NCBI RefSeq assembly: GCF_000214415.1
Contig: NC_015562.1
Span: 806,001-870,000 of the forward strand
Direction: 5' to 3'
Source of the DNA: Methanotorris igneus Kol 5
GTDB lineage: Archaea > AGJL01 > Methanococci > Methanococcales > Methanococcaceae
Length of the DNA: 64,000 nt
Shown: positions 56,682-64,000 of the stretch, piece after piece
Layout of the letters: each line of letters starts with the position of its first letter
Position numbering within the stretch: position 1 is the stretch's first letter
Notes under the pieces: model-generated
What the model was told of the DNA's origin: nothing
Seen by the model: the letters and a program-made list of their open reading frames with translations, nothing else
The model's database searches: none
Translations under genes and position numbers: made by a program

Positions 56682-57761
56682 TTGAAATTCTTAAAAAATA
56701 TTATTGAAAATGATGATTTCTCATATGAGAACGAGCCATTATCTGATGTAGATAAAGAATTATTGGAATTATTGGAACAAGCAAAGGCCAGAATAACAGT
56801 AGTAGGTTGTGGAGGGGCTGGAAACAATACAATAAATAGATTAACCTCTGAAGGTATTGAAGGGGCAAAAACTGTTGCTATTAACACTGATGCTCAACAA
56901 TTATTAAAAACAAAGGCAGATAAAAAAATATTGATTGGTAGAAATTTAACAAGAGGGCTTGGTGCTGGTGGAAATCCAAAAATAGGTGAAGAATCAGCAA
57001 AAGAAAACGCAGAAGACATAAAGAACGAATTACAAGGGGCAGACATGGTGTTTATAACTTGTGGATTAGGCGGAGGAACGGGAACCGGTTCTGCCCCAGT
57101 TGTTGCAGAGATATCTAAGAAATTAGGGGCATTAACAGTTGCAATAGTAACACTACCATTCTCAATGGAAGGACAAATAAGGATGCAAAATGCGTTAGAA
57201 GGGTTAAATAAATTAAAAAATGTAGCGGATACAATAGTTGTCATTCCAAACGACAAATTGTTGGAAATAGTGCCAAACATCCCATTAAAAACAGCATTCA
57301 AAGTAGCTGATGAAGTCCTTATAAACTCTGTTAGAGGATTAGTTGAACTCATCACAAAAGATGGTCTCATAAACGTTGACTTCGCTGATGTCAGGGCAGT
57401 TATGAGTAATGGTGGAATGGCAATGATTGGTATTGGTGAGAGTGACAGCGAGAAGAGAGCAAAAGAAGCTGTTATGAATGCATTGAACTGTCCATTGCTT
57501 GATGTTGAAATCGATGGAGCTACAGGAGCATTAATACATGTTATAGGCCCAGAGGACTTAACATTAGATGAAGCAAAAGAGGTTGTAGGAACAGTATCAG
57601 AGAGATTAGATCCAAAAGCAACTATTATTTGGGGAGCAACAATAGACGAAAACTTAGAAAACACCATTCAAGTTTTATTGGTTGTAACTGGTGCAAAACC
57701 TAAGAGTGAATTTGGATTAAAACAAACCAAGAAGAGTTTAATAGATATACCAAAAATTTAA
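56682..57761 (+). CDS. ftsZ: Cell division protein FtsZ
   Basis: 359 residues. GTP-binding signature [25 protein letters not shown] at the N-terminus, and the T7 loop [11 protein letters not shown] with its catalytic Asp. TTG 56682 is supported by GGAGGTTGGATC just upstream. Methanocaldococcus encodes FtsZ paralogues; this one lies next to secE-spt5, which I recall for ftsZ1. It polymerises at midcell. Confidence 0.95.
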   Translation: MKFLKNIIENDDFSYENEPLSDVDKELLELLEQAKARITVVGCGGAGNNTINRLTSEGIEGAKTVAINTDAQQLLKTKADKKILIGRNLTRGLGAGGNPKIGEESAKENAEDIKNELQGADMVFITCGLGGGTGTGSAPVVAEISKKLGALTVAIVTLPFSMEGQIRMQNALEGLNKLKNVADTIVVIPNDKLLEIVPNIPLKTAFKVADEVLINSVRGLVELITKDGLINVDFADVRAVMSNGGMAMIGIGESDSEKRAKEAVMNALNCPLLDVEIDGATGALIHVIGPEDLTLDEAKEVVGTVSERLDPKATIIWGATIDENLENTIQVLLVVTGAKPKSEFGLKQTKKSLIDIPKI

Positions 57762-57888
57762 TGCAAAATAACATCACAACATAATATAATAAAAAAATAA
57801 TAAAAAAATACAATAAAAATTTATAACAAAAAACACATAACATGCATACGTCAGTTCTTTATGGTTTTTAAATAATCCGGTGGTAAAA

Positions 57889-58107
57889 ATGGAAAAAACC
57901 AAAAACCTCGATATGAAAATTGAAGAACTAAAAAATTTTCTCTTGCAATGTAAAAGGGTTTTAATGGTCACAAGAAAACCTACAAAAGAAGAGTTCATAA
58001 ACATCTCAAAGGTTACTGGATTAGGTATTTGCATTCTTGGAATAATTGGCTTTGTAATCCATGTTCCGATAGTTTATTTAAAAGGTTTAATTAAGCCTGT
58101 AAAATAA
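57889..58107 (+). CDS. secE: Protein translocase subunit SecE (Sec61 gamma)
   Basis: About 72 residues: an amphipathic helix (residues 8-40, with LLQCKRVLMVTRKPTKEEF) and one membrane helix (about 45-65). ATG 57889 follows CGGTGGTAAAA; GTG 57880 is an alternative nine nt upstream that overlaps this site. It joins ftsZ upstream and spt5 downstream on one strand. Confidence 0.92.
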   Translation: MEKTKNLDMKIEELKNFLLQCKRVLMVTRKPTKEEFINISKVTGLGICILGIIGFVIHVPIVYLKGLIKPVK

Positions 58108-58241
58108 TTTCAGATAATTCAGAAATTAATAAATACTAAAAACGCTATACAATAAACAATCCTATTATTCTTTTTTATGAACTTTTTGAATTTTTATGAA
58201 TTTTTTGTTGTTGTGTTTTTAAAACTTTATCTGGTGAAACT

Positions 58242-58682
58242 ATGATTTTTGCAGTAAGAACTACTGCTGGACAAGAAAAGAACGTAGCAGAGATGTTGGC
58301 ATCAAAGGCAGAGAGGGAAAACTTAGACGTTTATTCCATCCTTGCAACAGAAAATCTAAAAGGTTACATATTAGTCGAGGCAGAGAATAGAGGAGTCGTT
58401 GAGGAATTGGTTAGAGGAGCATTTAAAGTAAAGGGTATCGTGCCAGGAACCACATCAATAGATGAGTTAGAACACCTACTAACACCAAGAAAACTTGTTG
58501 AGGATATTGAGAAAGGGGACCTCGTTGAACTTGTTGCAGGACCATTCAAAGGAGAGAGGGCAAGAGTAATCAGAGTCGATAAGCATAAGGAAGAAATCAC
58601 CATAGAGTTAGAGCAAGCAGCAGTTCCAATACCAATAACTGTAAATGTTGAGCATGTGAAAATAGTATCAAAAAATAAATAA
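58242..58682 (+). CDS. spt5: Transcription elongation factor Spt5 (NusG-like)
   Basis: 146 residues: an NGN domain (1-85; FAVRTTAGQEKNVAEML, GYILVEAE) and a KOW domain (about 88-146; EKGDLVELVAGPFKGERARVIRVD). It clamps RNA polymerase with Spt4 (RpoE''). A CTGGTGAAACT site precedes the ATG. In relatives it is next to L11; here a 700-nt repeat stack separates them. Confidence 0.95.
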   Translation: MIFAVRTTAGQEKNVAEMLASKAERENLDVYSILATENLKGYILVEAENRGVVEELVRGAFKVKGIVPGTTSIDELEHLLTPRKLVEDIEKGDLVELVAGPFKGERARVIRVDKHKEEITIELEQAAVPIPITVNVEHVKIVSKNK

Positions 58683-58830
58683 TATGGTCATTTACGGAAT
58701 TTTTCTCATATATCAAAACATAAAAAATTTTTTGGAAGAACAGTAAATTATTATGCAAAATTCAAATAAACTATAATCCACCTTTCAATTTTATTAATGA
58801 TTATGACTTCCTATAATGCAAACGGCTATA
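58682..58830. mobile_element. MITE-like element, TATAGTYRTKTGCG family, diverged
   Basis: It begins ATATGGTCATTTACGGAATTTT at the spt5 stop and ends AATGCAAACGGCTATA. It is the first unit of the repeat stack between spt5 and L11. Confidence 0.65.
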
Positions 58831-59165
58831 TAGTCATTCTGCGAATATGCGTTATGAATACCAAACTCTAATTTCAATTTGGCTTTGTTTAACAAACATC
58901 TAATTTAAAATTTTAAGTTATGTTAAGTGTTATTCATAGTCGTGTGCGGAATTGATATACGGCAAAACCTTTGGTTTTGCCATTTAATTTTTAAACTTAT
59001 TTATGCATTAATGAATTTTTAAATAATCATTATCCTTCCTTAAAATATACGGCAAAACCTTTTAGGTTTGCCAAAAAATTGAAATAATGGATAAATCTTT
59101 AAGAATTTACCAATAGTATATTTCCAATTTCTAACGCACACGACTATAATTGCAGAACGACTATA
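58829..59165. mobile_element. Outer MITE (TATAGTCRTTCTGC ends) containing another MITE
   Basis: The ends are TATAGTCATTCTGCGAA at 58829 and TTGCAGAACGACTATA ending 59165. A complete TATAGTCGTGTGCG element (58935-59148) lies inside, so that element inserted after the outer one. Confidence 0.75.
58935..59148. mobile_element. Inner MITE, TATAGTCGTGTGCG family, with two palindromes
   Basis: 214 bp with ends CATAGTCGTGTGCGGAA and TTCTAACGCACACGACTATA. The palindromes at 58961-58981 and 59051-59072 occupy the same backbone positions as two of those in the 11166 copy and are absent from the 8105 copy. Confidence 0.88.
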
Positions 59166-59199
59166 ATCACCTATAAGTTTTAAATACCCCTATTGCATA

Positions 59200-59306
59200 T
59201 ATAGTCATTTGCGTTATAAGTGGTTAGAAACACATAAAATTAAATATTGTTCTTTAAAACATTTGTTGTGGCTAAATAATATAACAAAAAATTTCGCAAA
59301 CTACTG
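59200..59306. mobile_element. MITE-like element, TATAGTYRTKTGCG family, reversed and eroded
   Basis: Left end TATAGTCATTTGCGTTATAA; right end AAATTTCGCAAACTACTG. The last unit of the stack upstream of L11. Confidence 0.65.
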
Positions 59307-59337
59307 TATTTGCAATATGCGGAACATTCAAAAAAAC

Positions 59338-59352
59338 TGAAAAATTTATATA
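59338..59352 (+). promoter_or_regulatory. TATA box of the L11 gene
   Basis: GAAAAATTTATATAC lies ~45-55 nt before ATG 59396. A small inverted repeat ATAAC/GTTAT follows in the leader (about 59362-59379) and could be a control hairpin. Confidence 0.5.
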
Positions 59353-59395
59353 CAATTAAGCATAACCTTTGAAAGTTATCACTGAGGTGAGAGAT

Positions 59396-59881
59396 ATGGC
59401 TATTGAGGTCGTAGAAGTCCTTGTAACTGGTGGAAAAGCAACAGCGGGACCACCATTAGGTCCAGCAATTGGACCATTAGGAGTAAACGTAATGCAAGTT
59501 GTTAATGCGATAAACGAAAAAACAAAGGCATACGAGGGAATGCAAGTTCCTGTTAAAGTTAAAGTAGACACTGAAAAAAGAACATTCGAAATTGAAGTTG
59601 GTATCCCACCAACAAGTGCTTTAATAAAGAAAGAATTGGGCATTGAGAAAGGTGCTCACGAACCAAAACACGAAGTTGTTGGTAACTTAACAATGGAACA
59701 AGTCGTTAAAATTGCAAAGATGAAGTATGAAGGTATGTTATCCTACACATTGAAAAACGCTGTAAAAGAAGTTCTCGGAACATGTGTCTCAATGGGAGTA
59801 AATGTCGAAGGTAAACACCCAAAAGAAGTCACAAAATTAGTTGATGAAGGAGTTTACGACGAATACTTTAAAGAAGAATAA
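59396..59881 (+). CDS. rpl11: Ribosomal protein L11 (uL11)
   Basis: About 161 residues. [20 protein letters not shown] is the conserved N-terminal signature, and [17 protein letters not shown] follows. It binds the GTPase centre of 23S rRNA. ATG 59396 follows GAGGTGAGAGAT; an open frame back to 59369 has no conserved residues. It now has its own promoter region within the repeat stack. Confidence 0.96.
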   Translation: MAIEVVEVLVTGGKATAGPPLGPAIGPLGVNVMQVVNAINEKTKAYEGMQVPVKVKVDTEKRTFEIEVGIPPTSALIKKELGIEKGAHEPKHEVVGNLTMEQVVKIAKMKYEGMLSYTLKNAVKEVLGTCVSMGVNVEGKHPKEVTKLVDEGVYDEYFKEE

Positions 59882-60192
59882 CTCTCTTCATTAATTTTTA
59901 TTTTTTATTTTTATATTAATTTATATATTTAAATTAATTGATTTTTTGGAATAAAAATAATTCAGTTTTGATAAAATTGAAAAAATTAATACTCTTATTT
60001 TGATGGACTAAGAATTTAAACCCTTTAACTTATTTCATAATTATCCGACAAAAATACCCAAATGTTGAATTATTAGATTCCCATTAATTTTAAATAATAT
60101 GACATCCTATAAAATAAGGGTTTTGGAATTTTTAAGGAAAGGGATATTTTATAGCCGATGGAAAGCAATTACACGTAATAGGAGGTTTATTA
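59882..60192. other. AT-rich spacer before purA
   Basis: 311 nt with no recognisable gene, repeat or clear structure. The ribosome site AATAGGAGGTTTATTA lies directly before the purA ATG. Confidence 0.6.
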
Positions 60193-61212
60193 ATGACATG
60201 CACCATAATTGTCGGTGGACAGTGGGGAGATGAAGGTAAAGGGAAGATTGTAAGTTACCTCTGCGAAAAAGATTCCCCATACATTATTGCAAGAGGTGGA
60301 GTAGGCCCAAACGCTGGACACACTGTTGAGGTAGATGGAGAGAAATATGGAATCAGAATGGTTCCAACTGGCTTCCCAAACAAAAAGGTAAAACTTGCAA
60401 TAGGAGCGGGAGTTTTGGTAGATCCCGAGGTTCTTTTAAAAGAAGTTGAAATGTTGGAAAAATTTGACGTTAGGAAGAGGTTAATTATAGATTACAGGTG
60501 TGGGATTATTGAGGAAAAACACAGGTTAATGGACAAATCAAACGAACACTTATCAAAGGAAATCGGTTCTACTGGAACAGGATGCGGCCCAGCAAATGTT
60601 GATAGGGCATTGAGAATTTTAAAACAGGCAAAGGACATTGAAGCATTGAAAGAATTTTTAGGAGACGTCTCTGAGGAAGTTAACGATGCTATTGACGCAG
60701 GTAAAAATGTGATGATTGAAGGAACTCAAGGGACATTATTGTCATTGTATTATGGAACCTATCCTTATGTAACATCAAAAGATACAACTGCTTCAACATT
60801 TGCAGCGGATGTCGGTATTGGCCCTACAAAAGTTGATGAAGTTATTGTTGTATTCAAATCATTCCCAACGAGAGTTGGTTGTGGGCCATTCCCAACAGAG
60901 ATGCCACTGGAAGAAGCGGAGAAATTAGGTATTGTTGAATATGGAACCGTTACTGGTAGAAGGAGAAGGGTTGGGTATTTTGACTTTGAGTTGGCTAAGA
61001 AGGTTTGCAGATTAAACGGAGCTACCCAAATTGCCCTAACATGTTTGGATAAATACGATAACGCATGTTATGGAATCACTGAATATGGTGAATTAACTGA
61101 TAAAGCAATTGAATTCATTGAGAAAATAGAAAAAGCAACAGGAGTTCCAGTTACAATAATTTCAACAGGTCCTGAACTGCACCAAACTATCGATAGAAGA
61201 GATGAACTATAA
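60193..61212 (+). CDS. purA: Adenylosuccinate synthetase
   Basis: 339 residues, the short archaeal form (bacterial enzymes are ~430). [13 protein letters not shown] is the GTP site, with catalytic Asp and Lys. [18 protein letters not shown] and [24 protein letters not shown] follow. It converts IMP, Asp and GTP toward AMP. AGGAGG precedes the ATG. Confidence 0.95.
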   Translation: MTCTIIVGGQWGDEGKGKIVSYLCEKDSPYIIARGGVGPNAGHTVEVDGEKYGIRMVPTGFPNKKVKLAIGAGVLVDPEVLLKEVEMLEKFDVRKRLIIDYRCGIIEEKHRLMDKSNEHLSKEIGSTGTGCGPANVDRALRILKQAKDIEALKEFLGDVSEEVNDAIDAGKNVMIEGTQGTLLSLYYGTYPYVTSKDTTASTFAADVGIGPTKVDEVIVVFKSFPTRVGCGPFPTEMPLEEAEKLGIVEYGTVTGRRRRVGYFDFELAKKVCRLNGATQIALTCLDKYDNACYGITEYGELTDKAIEFIEKIEKATGVPVTIISTGPELHQTIDRRDEL

Positions 61213-61271
61213 TAAATTTCTTATAATTTCTTAGTCTTATTATTTCTTACTTAAAATTTTAAATTAAATTG

Positions 61272-61598
61272 TTATTCCTCATAAACCAAAACTCCATCTT
61301 TTTCTTTTATTTTTGGATGCAACATAAGAAACGCCCTAACAGCAGGAACACAGTTCCATTCCTTTCCCTCTTTGAGATTTTCAAAATTGTTCAAAAACAA
61401 CTTCTTCCCAACGACTTCATCATTTTTACCCCTTAATTTTTTTATCACCACCTTATCCTTACTAACATACTTTATTTTATAAACTCCTCTTTTAGTTTTT
61501 GAATAAAATTCTCTATCACTATCAAAATATTCCTTCGCTATCCTCACTAATTCCCCCCATATTTTCTTAGGATTTATTATATTACCACCTCCCAACAT
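61272..61598 (-). CDS. Small basic protein of unknown function
   Basis: 108 residues, Lys-rich, with no family recognised. The beginning (PKKIWGELVRIAKEYFDSDREF) is helical and the middle is beta-rich. ATG 61598 has no ribosome site upstream, and a TATA-like TTTATTATATAGC sits about 20-25 nt before it, which would suit a leaderless mRNA. A GGAGGTGG lies inside the first codons but no good start follows it. Confidence 0.65.
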   Translation of the reverse strand: MLGGGNIINPKKIWGELVRIAKEYFDSDREFYSKTKRGVYKIKYVSKDKVVIKKLRGKNDEVVGKKLFLNNFENLKEGKEWNCVPAVRAFLMLHPKIKEKDGVLVYEE

Positions 61599-61660
61599 AA
61601 AAATTCAATAAGCTATATAATAAATAAAGCAAATAAAAACCTATCACAAAGGATGGTAAA

Positions 61661-62965
61661 ATGAAACTAAATATCATCTCCAAACAAAGAAAAAAAGAAA
61701 CCCTGAAAAACCTAAAAGAATTTAGAAAGGCATTCAGAACAAATTTCAGAAAAAATAAGATTTACAAAATGATAGAAAAAATGCCATTAAACCTCAACAA
61801 ATACCTAACAAAATATTCAACTGGAGGCATAATAAAAAAATACCCTGAAGACTTTATTGTTGAGGAAATAACGGAAGATGGCATTGTCTTAGAAGTTGGA
61901 AAAGAAATTGGTTTTAAAGATGAGGAAAACTGGAACGGTTCTTTTATCCACTTTACACTCGAAAAGAAAAATTGGAATACGTTAGATGCTATAAGAGAGA
62001 TTGCAAAACAAACAAAATCAAAAAGAAAGAACTTTGGATTTGCAGGAACCAAGGACAAATTTGCCATAACTACCCAAAGAGTAGGGTGTTTTGGTGTAAG
62101 TATTGAGGACTTAAAGAAGGTAAACATCCCAAACATAACATTGAGAGACTTTCAAAAAACCAACAAAAAACTTAAAATTGGTTGTTTATGGGGGAATAGA
62201 TTCACGATAAAAGTTAGAGATGTAGAAGTTGATAAATCTGAGCTGGATAATATTTTAAAAGAACTCTCAAAATTAAAATACGTATTGAATTACTTTGGAA
62301 TTCAAAGATTTGGGAGTGTAAGGCCAATAACTCATGTTGTTGGTAAGTTTATAGTGCAGAGGGACTTTGAAAGTGCATTTTATGCCTATTGTGGAACTCC
62401 TTTACCATACGATGGTGAGAAATCAAAAGAAGCAAGATCTTTAGTTGATGAAGGAAAATTTAAGGAAGCTCTAAAAATTTATCCGAGGATATTCTACTAT
62501 GAGAAGAGGATGATTAAGTATTATTTAAAGCATAGAGATTATAAAAAATCTTTTAATGTCCTACCTCCACAACTAAAATCTATGTTTGTAAATGCATATC
62601 AGTCCTATCTATTCAATGAAATGATAAATGAAAGATATAAGTACGGATTTGAGCCGTTAGAGGGAGATATTTTAAAAGATGGTCTTCCTACGGGAGCATT
62701 GATTGGCTATAATTCAAAATTTGCAGATGGGATTCAAGGAGAAATTGAAAGAGATATATTGGAAAGAGAAGGCATAAAATTAGAGGATTTCAAAATTAAA
62801 GGTTTTGGCAATTTCTTTGGAGATCGAAGGCCATTAATAGCAAGAATATATGATTTAGAGTATAGAATTGATGATGATGGTTATGTTTTGAGGTTTAAAT
62901 TGGAGAAGGGAACTTATGCAACTTCTGTATTAAGAGAATTTATTGATAAAAAAATTAATATATAA
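61661..62965 (+). CDS. truD: tRNA pseudouridine synthase TruD
   Basis: 434 residues, the archaeal/Pus7 type with a longer N-terminus. The catalytic Asp lies in GFAGTKDKFAITTQRV (about residues 127-142). NYFGIQRFG and QSYLFNEMI are other family motifs. It modifies U13 of tRNA. ATG 61661 follows GGATGGTAAA. Confidence 0.93.
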   Translation: MKLNIISKQRKKETLKNLKEFRKAFRTNFRKNKIYKMIEKMPLNLNKYLTKYSTGGIIKKYPEDFIVEEITEDGIVLEVGKEIGFKDEENWNGSFIHFTLEKKNWNTLDAIREIAKQTKSKRKNFGFAGTKDKFAITTQRVGCFGVSIEDLKKVNIPNITLRDFQKTNKKLKIGCLWGNRFTIKVRDVEVDKSELDNILKELSKLKYVLNYFGIQRFGSVRPITHVVGKFIVQRDFESAFYAYCGTPLPYDGEKSKEARSLVDEGKFKEALKIYPRIFYYEKRMIKYYLKHRDYKKSFNVLPPQLKSMFVNAYQSYLFNEMINERYKYGFEPLEGDILKDGLPTGALIGYNSKFADGIQGEIERDILEREGIKLEDFKIKGFGNFFGDRRPLIARIYDLEYRIDDDGYVLRFKLEKGTYATSVLREFIDKKINI

Positions 62966-62974
62966 GTAATCAAA

Positions 62975-62982
62975 AATATATA
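62975..62982 (+). promoter_or_regulatory. TATA-like box for the downstream RNA
   Basis: AAATATAT lies ~20-25 nt before the first stem of the candidate RNA. Confidence 0.4.
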
Positions 62983-62995
62983 ACTGTCCTTTTTT

Positions 62996-63110
62996 AGGCA
63001 TGGACCTTCTAGGGATGAAAGTGCCTAAGGACGTTCTGGCTACACGGCGGCCGTATCGAGTAGCCATCAGGCATCGATGAAGATGCGGTTTTCCAAAGCC
63101 AGATACATTT
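62996..63110 (+). ncRNA. GC-rich structured RNA candidate (H/ACA-like)
   Basis: A GC island in AT-rich DNA. Stem I is AGGCA/TGCCT (62996-63025). A larger hairpin is closed by TCTGGCT/AGCCAGA (about 63035-63101) and contains GGCTAC/GTAGCC and GCATC-GATGAA-GATGC. ACA occurs 2 nt after the closing stem, then a T-run (ATTTTT) that could end transcription. A TATA-like box is upstream. This suits an archaeal H/ACA guide, but no exact guide pairing was checked. Confidence 0.55.
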
Positions 63111-63135
63111 TTCGTTCATTTTGTTTATTATTGTT

Positions 63136-63252
63136 TATAGTTGTTTGCCTTACTTCTTAACCTTTATTTGGAATTTTACAATGATTTATTATCCTTTTAA
63201 AAAATAAATGGCAAAACAAAGTTTTGCCGTATAAAATTAGCAAACAACTATA
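63136..63252. mobile_element. MITE-like element, TATAGTTGTTTGCC family, complete copy
   Basis: 117 bp with ends TATAGTTGTTTGCC and AGCAAACAACTATA and a palindrome at 63210-63228. It is the reverse of the 9672 copy. It ends 6 nt before the gene fragment at 63259. Confidence 0.85.
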
Positions 63253-63258
63253 GTTTTG

Positions 63259-63414
63259 ATGTCCTGTAAGTTTTCGCTTATTTTATTTATAGTCTTAGAT
63301 ATTATTGAAAAAGAAGAAGATTTTGAAACTCAGTTATTGTCTCATGAGTTATTGGTAAAATCATTGGTGGAAACAATTTTAATCGAAGAAAACAGGCAAA
63401 GGAATAAAAAATAA
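63259..63414 (+). pseudogene. Probable 3' fragment of a gene truncated by the MITE
   Basis: 51 codons open from ATG 63259 to a stop at 63414. The last ~37 residues are protein-like (LDIIEKEEDFETQLL, then VKSLVETILIEENRQRNKK), a helical C-terminus. No ribosome site precedes the ATG, and the MITE ends right before it. It is most simply the remainder of a longer gene. I do not recognise the family. Confidence 0.5.
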
Positions 63415-63416
63415 AT

Positions 63417-64000
63417 TTAGAACACCTTCAAATCAATACCTTCAATATAAACTCTTTTTCCCTCAACCTCTACAACAACACCACTATGAACCTTTTGCAT
63501 CATGCAGTGTTCAGGCAGGAATTTTACAGTTTTCCCAACTTCTGGAATTTTTTCCTCTTTAACAATTCCCTCAAATGCAACAACCATGGCAATTCCTACG
63601 TCCTTATAGTTGAATTCTTTATCATCTATCCTATGGCAAGGACCTATGAGATGAACCACATATAAACCATAATTCTTATCAATAACCTTAGCAAAATGTG
63701 TAATTGGGCATCCAAGGGGTCTATACCTTATTATATCCCCTACCTCAATCTCTTTTTTATCTAAGATTAATAGGGTCTCCCTACATGAATGTTCATTTGG
63801 TAATGGAGCCAATATAAAATCTGCTTTGTATCCATCTATTAATCCAATTATTTCTTTTTCTTCTTTTTCTAATTTAGTTTTCACATCTCTAAGTAATTCC
63901 TTTATTTTGTCAAGATTTTCTTTAAAATCTTCCCTAAACAAGAAAGGACATTTCTCAACATCTTCTCCTTTAAACAACGCCTCAGCAAATAAATCACATC
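63417..64000 (-). CDS. Fe-S binding domain protein, cut by the window edge
   Basis: The minus frame stays open to the window edge (reading ...[13 protein letters not shown]...CPFL), so the start is outside. Cys followed by FAEAL and then CPF/L resembles the 4Fe-4S domain seen at the N-terminus of the acetyl-CoA decarbonylase/synthase gamma subunit and in stand-alone methanogen proteins. The rest has [40 protein letters not shown] and LIGPCHRI, with several conserved Cys and His. Function not assigned. It ends 3 nt from the convergent fragment. Confidence 0.65.
   Translation of the reverse strand, partial: CDLFAEALFKGEDVEKCPFLFREDFKENLDKIKELLRDVKTKLEKEEKEIIGLIDGYKADFILAPLPNEHSCRETLLILDKKEIEVGDIIRYRPLGCPITHFAKVIDKNYGLYVVHLIGPCHRIDDKEFNYKDVGIAMVVAFEGIVKEEKIPEVGKTVKFLPEHCMMQKVHSGVVVEVEGKRVYIEGIDLKVF

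Noticed and set aside
56894-57667. 257-codon frame antisense to ftsZ
   Set aside because: A shadow of the conserved ftsZ coding sequence.
57774-58034. 86-codon frame antisense to secE
   Set aside because: Low-complexity, overlapping a confident conserved gene.

Overview
The window looks like chromosome of a hyperthermophilic, hydrogenotrophic methanogen of the genus Methanocaldococcus or a very close relative. The DNA is strongly AT-rich, start codons follow GGTGA/GGAGG-type sites, and the genes are archaeal and methanogen-specific: AtwA-like McrA2 ATPase, MptE, CfbB, 2-phosphoglycerate kinase, homoaconitase, archaeal riboflavin synthase, Taw2, PAN, aIF2-beta, topo VI A, Spt5, TFS, TruD and an F420/H4MPT-lineage type MBL protein. 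From memory, several neighbourhoods match the Methanocaldococcus jannaschii gene order (enolase-trpD-thiDN; top6A/ftsZ-secE-spt5-L11; RNA-ligase partner-DUF356-ileS; moeA/deoA; dacZ-hacA). No rRNA and no CRISPR array were seen; one tRNA (Val, TAC) is present.

Layout. 1-3.2 kb: an edge-truncated TnpB, then a repeat-rich zone holding a DUF2283/DUF4258-like toxin-antitoxin candidate bracketed by ~120-bp direct repeats. 3.2-9.4 kb: AtwA-like ABC ATPase, MobA, MBL protein, a radical SAM enzyme, MptE and a nucleotidyltransferase. 9.4-15.2 kb: tRNA-Val, prefoldin, an MnhE-like protein, 2-phosphoglycerate kinase, TrkH, Nudix and TFS. 15.28-16.30 kb: a complete IS4/IS5-type element with 9-bp target duplication. 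16.4-21.1 kb: CfbB, a membrane/coiled-coil protein, the diadenylate cyclase DacZ and homoaconitase. 21.3-26.1 kb: an accessory island with a SWIM protein, two cell-surface proteins sharing a PIP-type C-terminal signal, an MNT antitoxin with a broken HEPN toxin, a GH114-like lipoprotein and a methyltransferase. 26.3-30.8 kb: nickel/cobalt transport (NicO-like protein, CbiM-N-Q-O) with an HNH protein inside the operon. 30.9-58.7 kb: mostly housekeeping genes. 58.7-64 kb: a pile-up of nested repeats, L11, PurA, TruD, a structured RNA candidate, a gene fragment and an edge-truncated Fe-S protein.

The most unusual content is not a single gene but the repeat landscape. At least a dozen 110-340 bp elements start TATAGT and end ACTATA (TA-duplicating, MITE-like). 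Into several of them a second, ~20-25 bp palindromic unit (core GGCAAAACC...GGTTTTGCC, 22 copies) has been inserted, and empty sites are visible by comparing copies. One MITE supplies the C-terminus and stop codon of a NicO-type transporter, another appears to truncate a gene near 63.25 kb, and a GC-rich hairpin element splits a SpoIIM-family gene. Two toxin-antitoxin-like modules each lie between direct repeats. Functional links visible between genes include c-di-AMP synthesis (DacZ), a possible c-di-AMP-type DHH phosphodiesterase fused to a TrkA-N domain, and a TrkH potassium channel, as well as two proteasome-interacting proteins with HbYX-like tails (PAN and a PAC2-family protein).
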